From Cornus controversa (Eukaryota; Streptophyta; Magnoliopsida; Cornales; Cornaceae), in contig CM048854.1 of assembly GCA_026545225.1 (NCBI GenBank), forward strand, positions 26,146,730 through 26,210,729: a DNA stretch of 64,000 nt, read 5' to 3'. Below the pieces are notes generated by a model, which made no database searches, was not told where the DNA came from, and saw nothing but the letters and a program-made list of their open reading frames with translations. Position 1 is the stretch's first letter. Every line of letters begins with the position of its first letter. The translations under genes were made by a program, and so were the position numbers. Shown in pieces: positions 13,060-26,263 of this stretch.

Positions 13060-14262
13060 TGTGAGTTGTGCGGTGCGAAAGTGGTTTCGAAAGTTTGATT
13101 AAGAACCTAGATGGGGGTGAATAGGTTTACTCGCTCATTTGCTTAATTTTCCAAATTAACCCAATTGTAAGTTATATTGAAAATTAATCAAACACATAAA
13201 GCAAGTAAATAAAATGAAGTGCAAGGAAAATAAAAATGGCACCAGATATACGTGGAAAATCTAAATAGGGAAAAAACCACAGGGGAGGCAATACCTCAGG
13301 GAACCAATCTATTATGTTGAAGCAAAGTATAATAGACTCTGTCTCAGACTCATACCCCTCTTCACTCTGTTAATAATCTGATGCGAAACATCTCAAGCTT
13401 ACAATTGCGACTTCAAGTCCAATAGTTGCAGACTTTCGACTAACATCACGATCCTCACAAAAAAGTAGTTAGAAGAACAAAAATACTTAGCAAGTATCTC
13501 ATTTCTTTCGTAGTGCAATCTGGTTCACTTTTCTTCACACGCAAGTAATAGAAGAATTGCAAATTTAATGTTCTGATCAGCAAATAAATTTGATGCATTC
13601 TCTTAACAGCTGATCAATTGAAGGATACCATTCTAAATATCACTCGTGAATTATAGATGTGTGTTCTCAAAAGATAGAACAATATTCTGCCCTAAAAATA
13701 CTTGTAAAAACTCTCTCTCTCTAAAATAATAATTTTCTGAGAGCATACCTGTAAAAAAAAAATAGATAAGTATATATAGGCATATGAGCCCTAATTCTAC
13801 TTGAAAAATAAGTTAAAAACTAATATAGGACTTTCCTAGAAGTGTCACATAAAAACAGAATAAGAATTTTCGTCAAAAATAATTTCTTTTTTAGAACAAG
13901 ATAAGTAGGATTGGTGCCCAAAAATTAGGACCGGGTGGGACTTTGTGAAAAACTTGCAGAAACCAAACTACCGAGAAAAGTTGGACTGGTCCTAAAAATT
14001 AGGGATCGATCCTATTTTGAAAAATCCTAATTTTAACTAAAAACCCAAGTTTTTCAAAATAGGCCCTAAAACACAAAGTCCAACGTGTCATCACCATACT
14101 TACCTGTATTATATGATGTCCTCATTGAATTACCTGTTTCCATGCACTTGCATATTAACTCGAAGATGTTGAAGATCGATACATAAAATAAATAGAAAAA
14201 TACAACTCGATCAATCAAGTTTTGAACATTAAAATTTGCCAATTACAAATTTATATCTCACA
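13060..14262 (-). repeat. 5' LTR of the nested copia element
   Basis: 1203 bp bounded by TGTGAG and CTCACA on the + strand. Its first roughly 800 bp align readily with 8131-8960, sharing words such as AAATAAAATGAAGTGCAAGG-like and GGCACCAGATATAC. Mismatches and small gaps are frequent, so the element is not recent. Confidence 0.8.
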
Positions 14263-17200
14263 ACAATTACACTTTTTGGAGTCGATCCATGCGTAGCTTC
14301 CTTAAAGGTCACAAGCTATGGTCTTATATAATTGGGGATCGTAAGCCACCGATTTTGGATAAAAAAAGAGGCCAGGGCAGAGAAGAATTATCAGATGGCT
14401 TTCTTGTTTGAGTTGAAGATTAGGATAACAATAATTACAAGATCATCACATAGCTCCGCAACACAACCAATCCTTCCATTGGTATAAAATTTGGGAGTTA
14501 TGACACTACCAAAGAATTCTGGGATATGCTTACTTTTCAATACTCTAGTTGTAATGATGTTTGCCAACATCAGTTAATGGTTTAGCTTTACAGTCTCAAA
14601 CAGAAATCAGGTTAGTGCATTAATGAATTTTTACTCGTATGAAATGCCTTTGGGATCAACTATCCCTTTCAGAACCATCATGAGAACACGCTTCAAAAGC
14701 CACATAATTTTTGGAGTATCGTAATCAGTTTCGCCTTCACCAGTTCTTGATGAGTCTTTATACTGATTTTGAGTTTGTGCGCGGTCAGCTCCTTCATCAC
14801 TTTCCTCTCCCATCACTTGATCAAGCTCTTAATGAGGTTGTTAGAGAGGAAATATGCCTACAGCCTCTTCACTCTCCACCGAACTTCACTGTCTTGGCTA
14901 CACCATCCTCTACTTCACTGGCCATGTCATATTAGTCAGTACATGCTTGGTATTCTTCTAATAACAATGGAGACAATAATAAGTGTCGCCCTTATTATGC
15001 ATTCTATTGACGAAATGGACATATAATTGAGATTTGTCGCTCAGCTTGTGCTTAACTCCCTCCTCAAATTAATGCAGCTTTGGCTAACACTAAGACTACG
15101 TCACTACAACAATCTATTCCACCATCATCTACCAAATTTTCTAGGGAGTCTTTATCTGCATTCTCAACTATTGACCTAAAGGCACTTATTAACCATGTAC
15201 TATCTAGATAATAAAGTGTATCTAATTCTACTTTCTCAGTCAAACCAGGTACACATTCATGGTATTTTGATTCAGTTTGCTATAATCACATGACACCAGA
15301 CCACACTTTGCTCATCACTCAGACTCCAACATCTCATTTTCCTGTCATACATATATCTGATGACTCTACTATGTCTATTAGTCATGTCAGAACTGTTTCT
15401 CAGTCTCATTTGTTTGTTCCTGGTGTTTATCTTGTTCCAAATATTTTTCTTAATTGAGCTAGTCTTTAACATAACATTTTCTTCTAATGGCTGTGTTATA
15501 CAAGTTCCTCAAACAGGTCAAATCATTGGGACAGACCGTAAGATAGGATAACTATTTGAACTATCCTCTCTACATCTACCTATTTCCACTATCATCGTTG
15601 TTTCTGCACAGAGCTATTACCCTACTCTTGAGTTGTGACATTCTTTTGGGTCATGCGTCAGTATCTCGTGTCAAAACCTTAGTATTTAAGGGTTTGTTAA
15701 GACCAATTAAAGATGAGTCTTTTGATTATATTTCATATCAATATGACAAATAGTCTGCATTATCATTTAATAAAAGTTAGTATTTTGCTCCTTCTCCTTT
15801 TGATCTTATTCATTTTGATGTTTGGGGGCCTTTACCTATAACTACCATGGGTGAGTCATGATATTTTGCTATATTTTTGGATGATTTCTCATGATTCACA
15901 TGAATATTTTTAATGAAAAGTCATTCAGAATTACTTAACATTTTTTATATTTTTACCAAAATAAATTCCACTTAGTTTTCCACCCATATCAAAACATTTC
16001 GTTCTAACAATGCTTTGGAATACAAACAAAATAATTTTTAAAACATCTTCTAACATTATGACACTATTGTTCATATTTCTTGTCTAAACACATCACAACA
16101 TAATGGTCGCACTGAACGTAAACTTCATCGTATTTTAGATTTGACTTGTTCACTTGTCATTTCTGACTCCATGTATTCTTTTTTTTGTGGTGAAACATAT
16201 CTCACAACAGTCTATACCATGAATCATATACCTACACCACTTCTCCATAACCAAAAATCCTATGAACGTCTCTATGGAAAACATCCAAACTATAGTCATC
16301 TTAGAGTGTTTGGCTATGCATGTTTTGTTCTTCTCCAACCTCATAAGCGTACTAAATTACAACCATGTGTTTAACTTTGTTGCTTTTTTGAGTTTGGACT
16401 TGAACAAAAGGGGTATAGATGTTATGATCTAGTTGCTATATGACTTAGAGTCCCTCGTCATGTTTTTTTTAGAACATAAAATATTTCATACTTTGTCCAA
16501 ATTAAGTGGTATTCCTCATAAACCATTTTCTATTTCTCCCTTAGCTACCTCCACTGATATTTTTCCTAATTTTCCTCCTTCAGAACCATCCGATGTCGTT
16601 GATTATCTTGTAGCTGAGTTCTAGTCATCTGACCTATCCGAGGCACCAACAAATACAAGCACTTTGGATTTTCGTCGCTCAGCTTGGGTAAAAACTCCAC
16701 TTTCACATTTTAGTACATGTTACTTTCAATGCTATCATACACTTACAACCTCACATGAACCTCACACTTTTCGTGAGGCATTCTTTAATCCTTTATGGAT
16801 GTAAGCAATGAATGAAGTGTTAGATATACTAGCCAAGACTCATACATGAGATTTGGCCGATTTACCTCTTGGAAAGTCTATTATAGGATACAAATGAGAC
16901 TCCAAGATCAAAACTCATTCGGATAGTTTTGTTGAACACTACAGGGCTAGACTTGTAGCAAAGGGATTTACAAAGGAGTTTGGCCTTTATTTTGAGGAGA
17001 CATTTGCTCCTATTGCACATTTTCCCTCTATTCGCACTCTTATTTATGGTTACTTCCTATCATTGGGGACTCTTCCAGATGGATGTCAAAATTACTTTTC
17101 TCAATGATGATTTAGTTAAGGAAGTTTACATGAAGCCTCCTCCATGATTCGAACATCCTCCTCATCAGATGTGTCATCTCAAATATTCTTTATATGGCTT

Positions 17201-18472
17201 TAGACAGGCTCCTCGAGATTGGTTTACAAATTTCAACTCGACTATCTCTCGCCTTAACTACTCTACTAGCTCCTATGATTTAGCTCTATTCATTTGATGT
17301 TCTGCCAATAATGTCATTCTTCTCCTACTTTATGTTGATGAAATGATCATCATGGGGAATGATATACAAAAATTTTAGGAACTTAAACAGTTTCTCAATC
17401 ATCAGTTTGAGATGAAAGATCTTGGACCCTTCAGTTATTTCTTTAGTTTAGAGATCACTACAGTTACAGATGATTACTATCTCACTCAAGGTAAGTACAA
17501 TGCAGATCTTGTTTCTAAAGTTAGAATAACAAATAATAAGATTACAGATATACCACTCAAGTCCAACACCAGGTTCACCCCACATGATGGCGAACCTCTT
17601 TGTAATAGTACTTTGTATCGACAGTTAGTTGGTAGTCTGGTATATCTTACTGTCACATATCTAGACATTTCTCATGTTGTTCATGTAGTAAGCTAGTTTA
17701 TGGTTGCTCTGAGATCTACTCACCTTGCTATTGTGCTTCATATCCTTCGATATATCAAAAGGATTATACTTCATGGACTTCATTTCTCTCGTCAATCACC
17801 ACTTTTACTTCGTGTTTATGAGAATGCTGACTGGGCAGGAGATCTAACAGATCGTCGTTCCACTTTATGTTTTTGCTTTTTCTTTAGTAGTTCATTTATC
17901 TCTTGGCATAGTAAAATCAGACAATTGTTACTCGGTCTAGTACAGAGGCAAAGTATAGAGCACTTGCTGATACTACTTTTGAACTTTTGTGGCTACAATG
18001 GCTTTTCAGGACATGAGAGTTTTTTCTTCCACCGCCACTCCTATATATTGTGATAATAGGAAAGCTATTCAAATTGCACATAATGACGTATTTCATGAGT
18101 GGACAAAACACATTGAGATTGATTGTCATTTTGTTCATTGTCATCTTTTTCAGAATGTTTTGTAGTTGCAGTCTATCACTTCACAAGATCAGATAGAAGA
18201 TATCTTCACCAAATCACCACTACTAGGCCATTTTGGAGAGCTTGTCTCCAAATTCAAGATGACATCATATAATTCTCCTTAAGTTTGAGGGGGGACTCTT
18301 ATATAATATATTTAATATTATCCCTCTCCTAAACTATATAGGATTTCTTATCTCTTAAGTTTACTTAGCCTCCAAGATATATGTCTATAAATAAGCTCTT
18401 GTACATTGTATCATTAACTCATTCAATACAGAGATCAATATTTCTCTCTTTCTTTCTCTTATAATTTTAACA

Positions 18473-19050
18473 TCAATATTTAAATTATTCTTATTCTAAA
18501 TAGGCCCCATTATATGCATCTTATTTCCTAAATGTAGGTTTTTAATAAGAAGTTCCTAATCAATTGATCAACTAATGTATGTATTAGTTCCTAACTAGGG
18601 GATACAAAGGTTGGGCAAATTAGAGCATGTAGTTCTTATTTATTTTTACTAATTAAACATGATGTTTTGAGTATTTTTTGAATGTCTGTACAAAAATTAG
18701 TTATAATCGTTGCATATAAATTTGGAAAATAAATATTTGTGTTTCACATTTTACCATAATGGTAGCATAAAGAGTGCTTGTTGGGATCAATATTAACTTT
18801 TTGGTAAAGAAAGATGATATTTATATTCTATTTCTATTTAAACTGCTTGTAACCCAATAGTATAACCTCCTCGTCCTCAAAGAGTCGGACAGGAGTTCGA
18901 GCTCCGGTGTGGGCAAAAAAGTGTGTGAGTCCCCTAACTAAGAAAAAAAATACAATCATTTGTTTTTTTAAATCATGTCTTACAAGTTACAGGTATCTCA
19001 CCATTAAAATAACTAAATAAACTTAAATTTTATTTTTGTTGGATAATGTG

Positions 19051-19094
<44 letters not shown>

Positions 19095-19221
19095 CAAATG
19101 TACAAAATTAAAAGGCCATAATGTCACTTTTTCTTTCCAATTTTGCTTCATTTCAAATTTAATATTACAATAAACTAAAATTATAATCTAACACTGTCTC
19201 TATCTCACTGATTTAATTAGA
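18473..19221. other. Intergenic, no gene seen
   Basis: AT-rich, with a possible SINE at 18845-18950 and an (AT)n run at about 19050-19091. No coding region is supported. Confidence 0.55.
18845..18950 (+). mobile_element. Possible tRNA-derived SINE
   Basis: Contains a polymerase III B-box-like word (GAGTTCGAGCTCC, 18893-18905), an upstream AACCCAATAGTATAACC stretch that could be an A-box remnant, and an A-rich tail (AAGAAAAAAAA). No target duplication was seen, so this could be chance similarity. Confidence 0.35.
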
Positions 19222-19774
19222 AAGGGAGCTGATATCCTCTTGCCCTCCAGTTTCATCATTATTTATTTTAAATGACAAAAATACCCTTCTTTCTCCAACT
19301 GGTGGTTTCAAAATTGGTTGATGAACCAAAACCCTCATCACTGGTCCTCTCCCTCCTTTCCTCTAAATATTATGTTGGTTCTCATTGTTCCCTTTATTAG
19401 AAGATAACAACCACAAAATATGATTTTTCGTTGAGAGAGTTGTTTAAATGCACATAATGAACCTAGATTTTGTGAAAATTAATTTAAAGAAGGCATTTTT
19501 GTGTCTTTTTTTTTTTTTTTCTCTCTCTCTCTATCTTCTTTAAAATTTTTATATCTCAACGAAGAAAACAGTTGTGACGGGAAAATACATATACATACAT
19601 ATAGACATGTGCATAAGAGGAGAGAGACATAGAACTTCATTGGGAGCATATGGAGAGTAGTATATAAAGTAAAGGGTATTCTTGTTATTTGATTCATGGT
19701 TGGAGCACTTTTGTTATTTGATACATGGTTAGAGTGTCAATGGATAAAGATAGAGTGCGAATATCAGCTCCTAA
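19222..19774. mobile_element. Probable non-autonomous TIR DNA transposon
   Basis: Inverted ends: GGGAGCTGATATCCTCTTGC on the left, and AGGAGCTGATATTCGCACTC when the right end is read on the minus strand. Length is about 550 bp with no transposase. Near the right side there is a short internal duplication of TTGTTATTTGATWCATGGTT. Target duplications are unclear, so Mutator, CACTA or another superfamily cannot be decided. Confidence 0.45.
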
Positions 19775-20045
19775 TTTCAATTGTCTTCATAAAGTTCACA
19801 AGATTGGTGATATTTTGAACCTATTAGCGTCAGATTGGTGAATATATGAGAAATTGAACACACGTTAAACAAAATCCAAATAAGATCCTTTTAGGTCAAA
19901 TTAAAGTCAAAATATATCCATTATCAAACCTTCATTCTTCTATGATTTCTCTATTGAATATTATGCATAAAGGTGGTGGAGAGGCCATAATTGAAGAAAA
20001 AAAAAGGCAATTACCAAATTTTTGTAGCAAATCAAAATATCGGAC

Positions 20046-20086
<41 letters not shown>

Positions 20087-20766
20087 AAAAAAATACAAAA
20101 CTTTGATTATTTATTTATTTTTCCGAGATGATATAGTTTTTTGAAATGTTGTGCAACTGTGCTTAACTAAGCATGCATTATGGGCCAGGCCCAACCTATA
20201 AATTGGAACCCAAGCACGCTTGATTTGACTGATGAATGGGTCGGTCTAGGCCAAACCCAAGGCAAGATTGAGAAACCCAAGTCCAAGCTGTAAGCCTAAC
20301 GAGCCGTCCAACAACTAGGTCAACCTCAAATAACCTAGGTAGTCATCATGATAACTTGAAAGATATATACACCTACTAAGCTGTTGGAGCATAATTTGTT
20401 GGTTTGGTTCGCTAAAGAGGCTTTTAGCTAAGCCATGGTACTCTAACATTGCCCAAGAAAAAATAAATAATAAAATTAATCACGTTTTATGTTTCCTTCC
20501 AAATAAAAAAATGTTGGCCAATAAATTTTGAGTTGTAATAAATATAATTCAAGAATGCCAAGTTTTAAAAAGGTTGTGTGTTGCATTGGAACCTAGCTAG
20601 CTTTTATAGGGATCATACTAAAGATAGTGCTAAAAACTAGTTCCTATTGGATAACCAAATTTGTTAACATGAAAAAAGTGTGCTTCATGCCAAACATAGA
20701 CATCACACTAGTAGTATCAACAACCCTCAATTCTCACAATTGAGGTCAGAGGTGTCATGTTGTGGG
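19775..20766. other. Intergenic, no gene seen
   Basis: AT-rich, with an (AT)n run at about 20050-20082 and a GC-richer patch at 20170-20340 with GGGCCAGGCCCAACC-like words, typical of worn plant repeats. No gene is supported. Confidence 0.55.
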
Positions 20767-21332
20767 TGTAATATCCTAGAAAAATAAAAAGATAAAAAGA
20801 GGAACTTATATAGTGTATAATGTACGTGTATAGTTACATTATTTCAATTTTTGAAATAATAGGTGATAGAGATAAAATTGGAGATCTTTAAGTTCAAAAG
20901 ACTCCTTCTATCTCTTAAGTATCTGATATACATCTCTCTATAAAATTTTGATATAATATTGTATTTAATATATATACTATTTTTCAAAAAAAATAGATAA
21001 CTTATATATGTTAAACCTCTGCAGTAGCCGAAAGGAGAGACGGTGATCAAACAGTTGCGTAAAGCGAGACGATGATTAAGTAATAGCATAGAGAATGGAA
21101 TAGTGATATAAGGCAAGTCCATTTATTTTATATTTTTGTATATAACTGAGACTTGTTGTTTTAATGATATTAAGATTACGTTATAGATTAATTTTCATTG
21201 TAAGCATGATCTGGTTGTTAATTTGTGTAATTAATTGGGAAACTTCCATATTTTTTTGAATATGCACAGGTGATATGGTGTATACTAGATTCTGGTGTAT
21301 GTACGTAGATATATAGCTTTTGATAATGTAAA

Positions 21333-21373
<41 letters not shown>

Positions 21374-23102
21374 CACATGTGCACTTATATACATATATAA
21401 GTGGGTTAAAGTCTTTTGGAGCGATGAATTAGAATAGCCTGAGATTATGTTATGCTTATGTATAATTAAAATATAAAATTTAAGGCGCAATCTGTTATAT
21501 ATATGTATATATATTTAATGTGATGTGAGACGAACGAATGGTATTGTTTAGTAAAATTTGGATGATTGATATATTGGAGTATGCATAAGACTTTAAACCT
21601 TTAAATTTACCACGATATATGTATTTGGATAACTCGTGGTAACTTAATGAATCTGTGCATCTAGGATTTGGATATATATATATACTTTGACTACATTAAT
21701 GTGTTTTAGGTTTACATTTATTTGTAGATAAATAGGACTATGCTTGTTTGATGTTTAATGCCTTAAGACATATTTAAGTTAACTTAAGGTAGTTGGGAAG
21801 AGTAAAATGGTGGAACCAGTGTTCTGTATATACAAAATAGAAGAGAAGACTTATGTTGGTTTCTTTCGTGGAAGCCAATAATTTTAAATAAATTTTAATT
21901 GTTTTTAAGTAAAGAAAATTAGAGAAAAATAATAAAAATATTTTAAAATTTATGAAAACATTCTTGAATAATGTATTTCAGTTTAATTAATTCAAATTTG
22001 CTGGAATATGTGAAATTAGATTAATTTACGTGATGGATTTAATTTAAACCCGAAAAAGTAGATTTTAGAAGACACAAAAGCGGAGAGTATGAAAAAAGGG
22101 TGAGGAATTTTATTCTAAAACTTTTACTGAGACCTATAGTTAAATTATGGAACCTTTACGAATTTAGTACTCTCACTGTTTGGGTTTAAAGAGTGGTGAA
22201 CCTAATTTAGAATATTTATTTATTTATTTATGGACATGTTTGTTATGAGAACAATATTTTAAATGTAAAATATATTCAATACTTGGTAAGTAATGGATAA
22301 TGGTGAGTAGTCGTAGGAGTAGTCCAGGACTATTCCTATGATGACCTTGTTAGGTTTGGCCAAGGACTTGCCTATTGGGAATGCACTACCCTTTTGTTAT
22401 GGCCATTGAACTCAGCATACCCTTATTATGTGGGAGTGGTCCAGGACCATCTGTGTGAGTAGACGTACAACCCAGCCACATGCGTGTTTTCTGTAGTTCG
22501 GGACTATGCGATGCACATCATCGATTGGAGGGGAGCCCGGGGCTCATGTGAGATAAGTGGAATCTAATACAAGTTAATCAAGATGGTTAACAAGTTTATG
22601 GTTTGAAATTGTGAAAATTGTGTTTTGTTTTATGTTTTGGTAATTAAAATATATAAAAATTTATGACTTGAGATGAATATATGTAATTAATGCATTTTTA
22701 CAAGTTACTTTTATATATGGAAATATAAGGTGAGTCGATTTGCTGAGAAGTGAATGTGTTTAATAATTTCTTAATGAGCTTGTGAACTCACTTCTTAACA
22801 ATTTTCAGGTACACGTTGATAGAAACATGATGGAGTCATGTGAGCCAGATGGAGATGATCTAGTTGTTTTCTTACTTCTTTTTAGTTCAATAAAGTTGAT
22901 ATGAACTTATGTAATAAAGTTGAGGATTTTGTTGGATTGTATTAGATGGTACTACATTTGTGCTGTAGTTATTTGTATTTTTCAATAAAATTCTTTATGG
23001 GTGAGTTATACTATTGTGCTTGAGGCGGATGTTGTTGCAAATCACACACTATATTTAAGTATACAACCAATGTTTCTATTATTTAAATTTAGGGATGTGA
23101 CA
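20767..23102 (+). repeat. 5' LTR of the truncated Ty3/gypsy element
   Basis: The right end is firm: TG...CA type, immediately before the primer-binding site. The left end is set by the TGTAATATCC start usual for this class and has no partner LTR to confirm it. An (AT)n run lies at 21336-21367. A GC-richer patch around 22290-22560 repeats short TRGTCCRGGACYAT-like words (22322, 22437, 22494). Confidence 0.6.
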
Positions 23103-23229
23103 GTTTGGTATCAGAGCCTAGGTTTAAGATTACTTGGCTAAAGGATAGGTTATGTGTTTTCTTACCACACTCCAATTTTAATTATGACTTATAATTGGAT
23201 TAATGATAATGTTATTCATTACTGAAAAT

Positions 23230-24060
23230 AAGATGTCTGGAGCTGGTGGAGGTAGGGGACGTGTTGGACGTAATGGCGTCGGTCGTAGTGGTACCGGTAG
23301 TGATGGAGCAGGACGTGGAGTTGCTCAGATGAAGGAGGCATTGCAGATGCCAAATCTTGAAGCAGGGTAGGGTCCAACATATCCTCTTGTCAAAGTGATA
23401 AAGAGATTAGGTGATGTGGAATTTACAACTGCTTTCGATCCACTAGATGCTGAAAGATGGATCGAGAATATGGAGAAATGCTTTGAGATTATAGAGTGCA
23501 CTGAGGTGCAGAAGAGGAAGGTTGCAACTTTTTTTTTGTCTGGTGAGGTGTATCAGTTATGGTAGTTTGTGACCTGTGATATTAACATCACAAATATGAA
23601 CTGGGACGAGTTTAAGAATCGATTCAACGACAAATATTTTTCACATGCATTAAATGAGAGGAAAGTTGTTGAGTTCATCCAGTTGGAGAAGCACACCATG
23701 ACTATTATTCAGTATGAGGCTAAGTTCAACGAACTCTCACGACTTGCTCCCTATATGATTGCAAATGAGGAGGGCAAGGTTTCAAAGTTTGTGCGGGGTT
23801 TGGCTTCTAACATAAAGATGATGGTTATCGGTCTAGGATTGACAAGATACTCGGATGTCGTACAATATGCCGTGAGGAATGAGGAGCATAACATGGAGTA
23901 TCAGAGATAGAGGGAGCAGAAGGCAGAACAGAAAGGTAAGGGAAATATTATCTCTAATTCTCAATCGAATTAGAGGGGACAACAATAGCAGCAGCCTCAG
24001 AGAAATAGGCAAGGTCAAACATAGCAGAGAAGTAGGCAAGATTGGCAAGCAGGGAAATGA
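23230..24060 (+). pseudogene. Ty3/gypsy gag remnant
   Basis: Glycine-rich N-terminus, then the gag capsid core (PF03732-type family by recognition), then a Q-rich region where the zinc knuckle would follow. Broken and truncated. It is a fossil of the element that starts at 20767. Confidence 0.75.
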
Positions 24061-24091
24061 CAAAGAGTTAGTAAAGGTAAGCAGTCCATGA

Positions 24092-26263
24092 ATTTATCCA
24101 TAAATATGTTCATAAACACTATGTCAATCATTACCACTATGAAAATTGCAACCATTCCAACCATGTACCATTGCAAGCTTTATTATGCACAAAATCTTTA
24201 ACTACCAACCATTACACCCATATAATTTAATCACCTCTGCACAAACCTATCAAAATTACCAGCTCCCCTAAACATTTCTCAAGATATATTAAAAAAAAAA
24301 AGAAACCACTCCTAATGGTTCCATTTAAATTGAAACCGAATCAAACTGTGAAATAAAGGAACCCAACTAATCAGGACTGTGAGTCAAAGTTCGATTGGGT
24401 TCTACAATTCTGAACCAAAATGAAATATATATTATAAATAATATAATATTCTATTATTCTATATTATATAACAATAAACATAATATTTATTATATATTAT
24501 ATAATATTATAGTATTCTATTATATATAATATATAAACATACATTATATACAATATATAAAAATATGTATATTTACATAAGGTTTGGTTTTGTTTGGTCC
24601 CGTAGGATTCTAAAGCTGAATTGTTTATAAATGATTTGATGTTTTTGGAATCAAGACCAAATCAAATCATGAAAAAATTGGACCAATTTGATTGATTTTT
24701 CGTGCACCTCTAATAACTAACTCCTTTCAAAGATGTTACAAGAAATACCAATTTTTACCTTAAATTGGTCAAAATATGCAGAATTTCTTACTTTCCCAAA
24801 AGAATTTGATCCAGTAACTAGGGTTTATAGGACTACCTGGAACATTGGTCATAGGCTAAAAAATATTTTAGAAACTCATAAAGGTCCATTAAAGTTTGTC
24901 TTCTACTAAACTGAAACACCATAGCTTGCTCAAGTATTCTCTTGAGCTTCTTTCCACTCAAAAACGTGGATCATGTGTAGCTTATATGGACCCAACACCA
25001 TAAGACCAATGGGCCGCATTTGTTAAAGCCTATTTTATATGTTGCATGTTACTTTGGTTTAGTCCGAGGAAAAAGAAGAGAAAATATAATATTAGTGAAG
25101 AGAGAAAAGAAAAGTATAGTATTAACATCTCATTATATTTGGTTGATTAATGAGAAAAAAGAAAGAAAATGATACTCATAGCACTTAAGCATATTTGGAA
25201 AAAGAAATGAAAAAAAACTATTATAATGAATTTATCACTATACACTTAATATTTAGAAGACAAATTTTTAGACAAGGAGTGAAAACTGGTAAGACAAATA
25301 TAAAGATTGGCTAAACACATCCAAACTAAAATGACAAATCTGAACATAAAGGAAGGTTAAAAAGAATAAAAACATGCTTTGATTTTTTTTTTTTTTTTGT
25401 TTAAGTAAGAGCAAAATTGGTGTTAGAAGAGTTTTATTAAACGTTGGAGCCCTTTCCTTCTATTTCCTCCCATTTTCGAAAGGATAGCAAAACCTATTCA
25501 TCATGCCTAATTTGTATCCCTCCATTTCCTTCCAAAATTTTATAACACACACAATACACCATTTGCCTCCATTACTTTTCTTTCCATTTCACTCCAACCA
25601 AATTGGGCCCAAAATCCCCCCATTTGACACAACCTAATATTCATCTCATCAACCAATGAGCCCTAATAAACAACATTGATTCATGACCATGCATTAAGTA
25701 TCTCTCTTTTCTGCCCTGTTGGAATAAAAGGTAAAGGTTATTGAGGAACAGCATCAATGTCACATTGCATTCAATTAACAAGAATTAATCACAAGCCCGT
25801 GAATTTATTTCTATTATTATTAATCTATTGTTGCTGTTAAAGAATACAAGATGTCAATTATTGCCATTTTGTACAGTTCTTGAGTGATTCACAGTGGGTG
25901 GAATTGAAACTTTCCACAAAAGAAATAAATTCCTGTTCTTCATTACACTGAAGGGTACAGGAAAGTAGTAGTGGGATTAAGCTCCACTTCATATGACTAA
26001 TCATGTCCCACTTGAGAGAGGACATGCTTACCACATCAATGTTCATATGGTACATGTATGAATGACTAGCTAATCTCTGGAACATTTCAATATATATGTG
26101 TAAATATATATACACACACACACAATATTATCAATAAGTGACTGTGGGGGTAAATGCTGAGCTGAATTTTGAGATTTGTGGGGCATGCCACTACTGCAGA
26201 GTCAACTAGACGAGGATGAAAAGATCGGCAAAAAACGCGGTGCCGAGGAAACGCAGGATGGTG
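24092..26263. other. Intergenic upstream of the transporter, no gene seen
   Basis: Contains an extreme AT tract at about 24420-24575 (TATATTATATAATATT-like words). It is flanked by degenerate GGTTCCATTTAAATTGAAACC and GGTTTGGTTTTGTTTGG sequence that may be an eroded DNA transposon. A second possible worn TIR element lies at about 25050-25610 (TTTGGTTTAGTCCGAGGAAA on the left, CACTCCAACCAAATTGGGCC on the right). Neither could be proved. Confidence 0.5.

Larger units (their letters stand above)
8131..14262 (-). mobile_element. Second Ty1/copia element, nested in the first, gag only
   Basis: Inserted into gag of the outer element: an exact ACAAT repeat flanks it (8126-8130 and 14263-14267). The outer reading frame resumes after it with copia gag residues SMRSFLKG, which confirms the borders. 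Its 5' LTR is 13060-14262 (TGTGAG...CTCACA read on +), and the primer-binding site TGGTATCAAAGC (minus) adjoins it. Gag remains lie at about 12970-11500 (UBN2-type gag and a coiled coil) and 9300-8970 (gag C-terminal part with an FVKPN motif). No pol is visible, and the 3' LTR (8131 to about 8960) is shorter than the 5' LTR, consistent with one large internal loss. A further LTR-element fragment sits at about 9340-11490. Broken. Confidence 0.82.
7379..18472 (+). mobile_element. Ty1/copia LTR retrotransposon, decayed, carrying nested elements
   Basis: 5' LTR 7379-7521, 3' LTR 18297-18472, flanked by near-identical 5-bp repeats (CCAAT at 7374-7378, TCAAT at 18473-18477). A primer-binding site TGGTATCAGAGC follows the 5' LTR at 7522, and a purine tract (AGTTTGAGGGGGGA) precedes the 3' LTR. 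Internal parts, in copia order: start of gag near 8090-8130, gag again at 14268-14960, protease and pre-integrase 15200-15780, integrase 15790-16400, reverse transcriptase 16770-17690, RNase H 17700-18240. A second copia element occupies 8131-14262. The coding region is heavily broken, with breaks in the tens, and the LTRs differ in length, so this is an old fossil. Confidence 0.88.
20767..24090 (+). mobile_element. Ty3/gypsy element, 5' LTR and partial gag only
   Basis: Probable 5' LTR 20767-23102, beginning TGTAATATCCTAG and ending GGGATGTGACA. A primer-binding site TGGTATCAGAGCC follows at about 23106. Gag begins near 23230 with a glycine/arginine-rich leader (GRGRVGRNG) and continues through the retrotransposon gag core to about 24060, then glutamine-rich sequence. 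The FEIIECTEVQKRKVA and YEAKFNELSRLAPY stretches are typical of chromovirus (Tekay/Del-like) gag. Nothing resembling pol or a 3' LTR follows, so the copy is truncated as well as broken (several breaks). The long LTR of about 2.3 kb fits the lineage. Confidence 0.72.

Noticed and set aside
8131-14262. A natural gag-only (TR-GAG) element
   Set aside because: The 3' LTR lacks its inner part at the junction with gag. That fits a single large internal loss better than a true gag-only family. Kept only as something to test.
24420-24575. Possible origin or matrix-attachment region from the extreme AT tract
   Set aside because: AT richness alone is not evidence, and similar tracts occur throughout the window.
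25050-25610. Second copy of the 3394-3776 MITE family
   Set aside because: The outer ends resemble each other only loosely (TTTGGTT-AG), no target duplication was seen, and the interior does not align.
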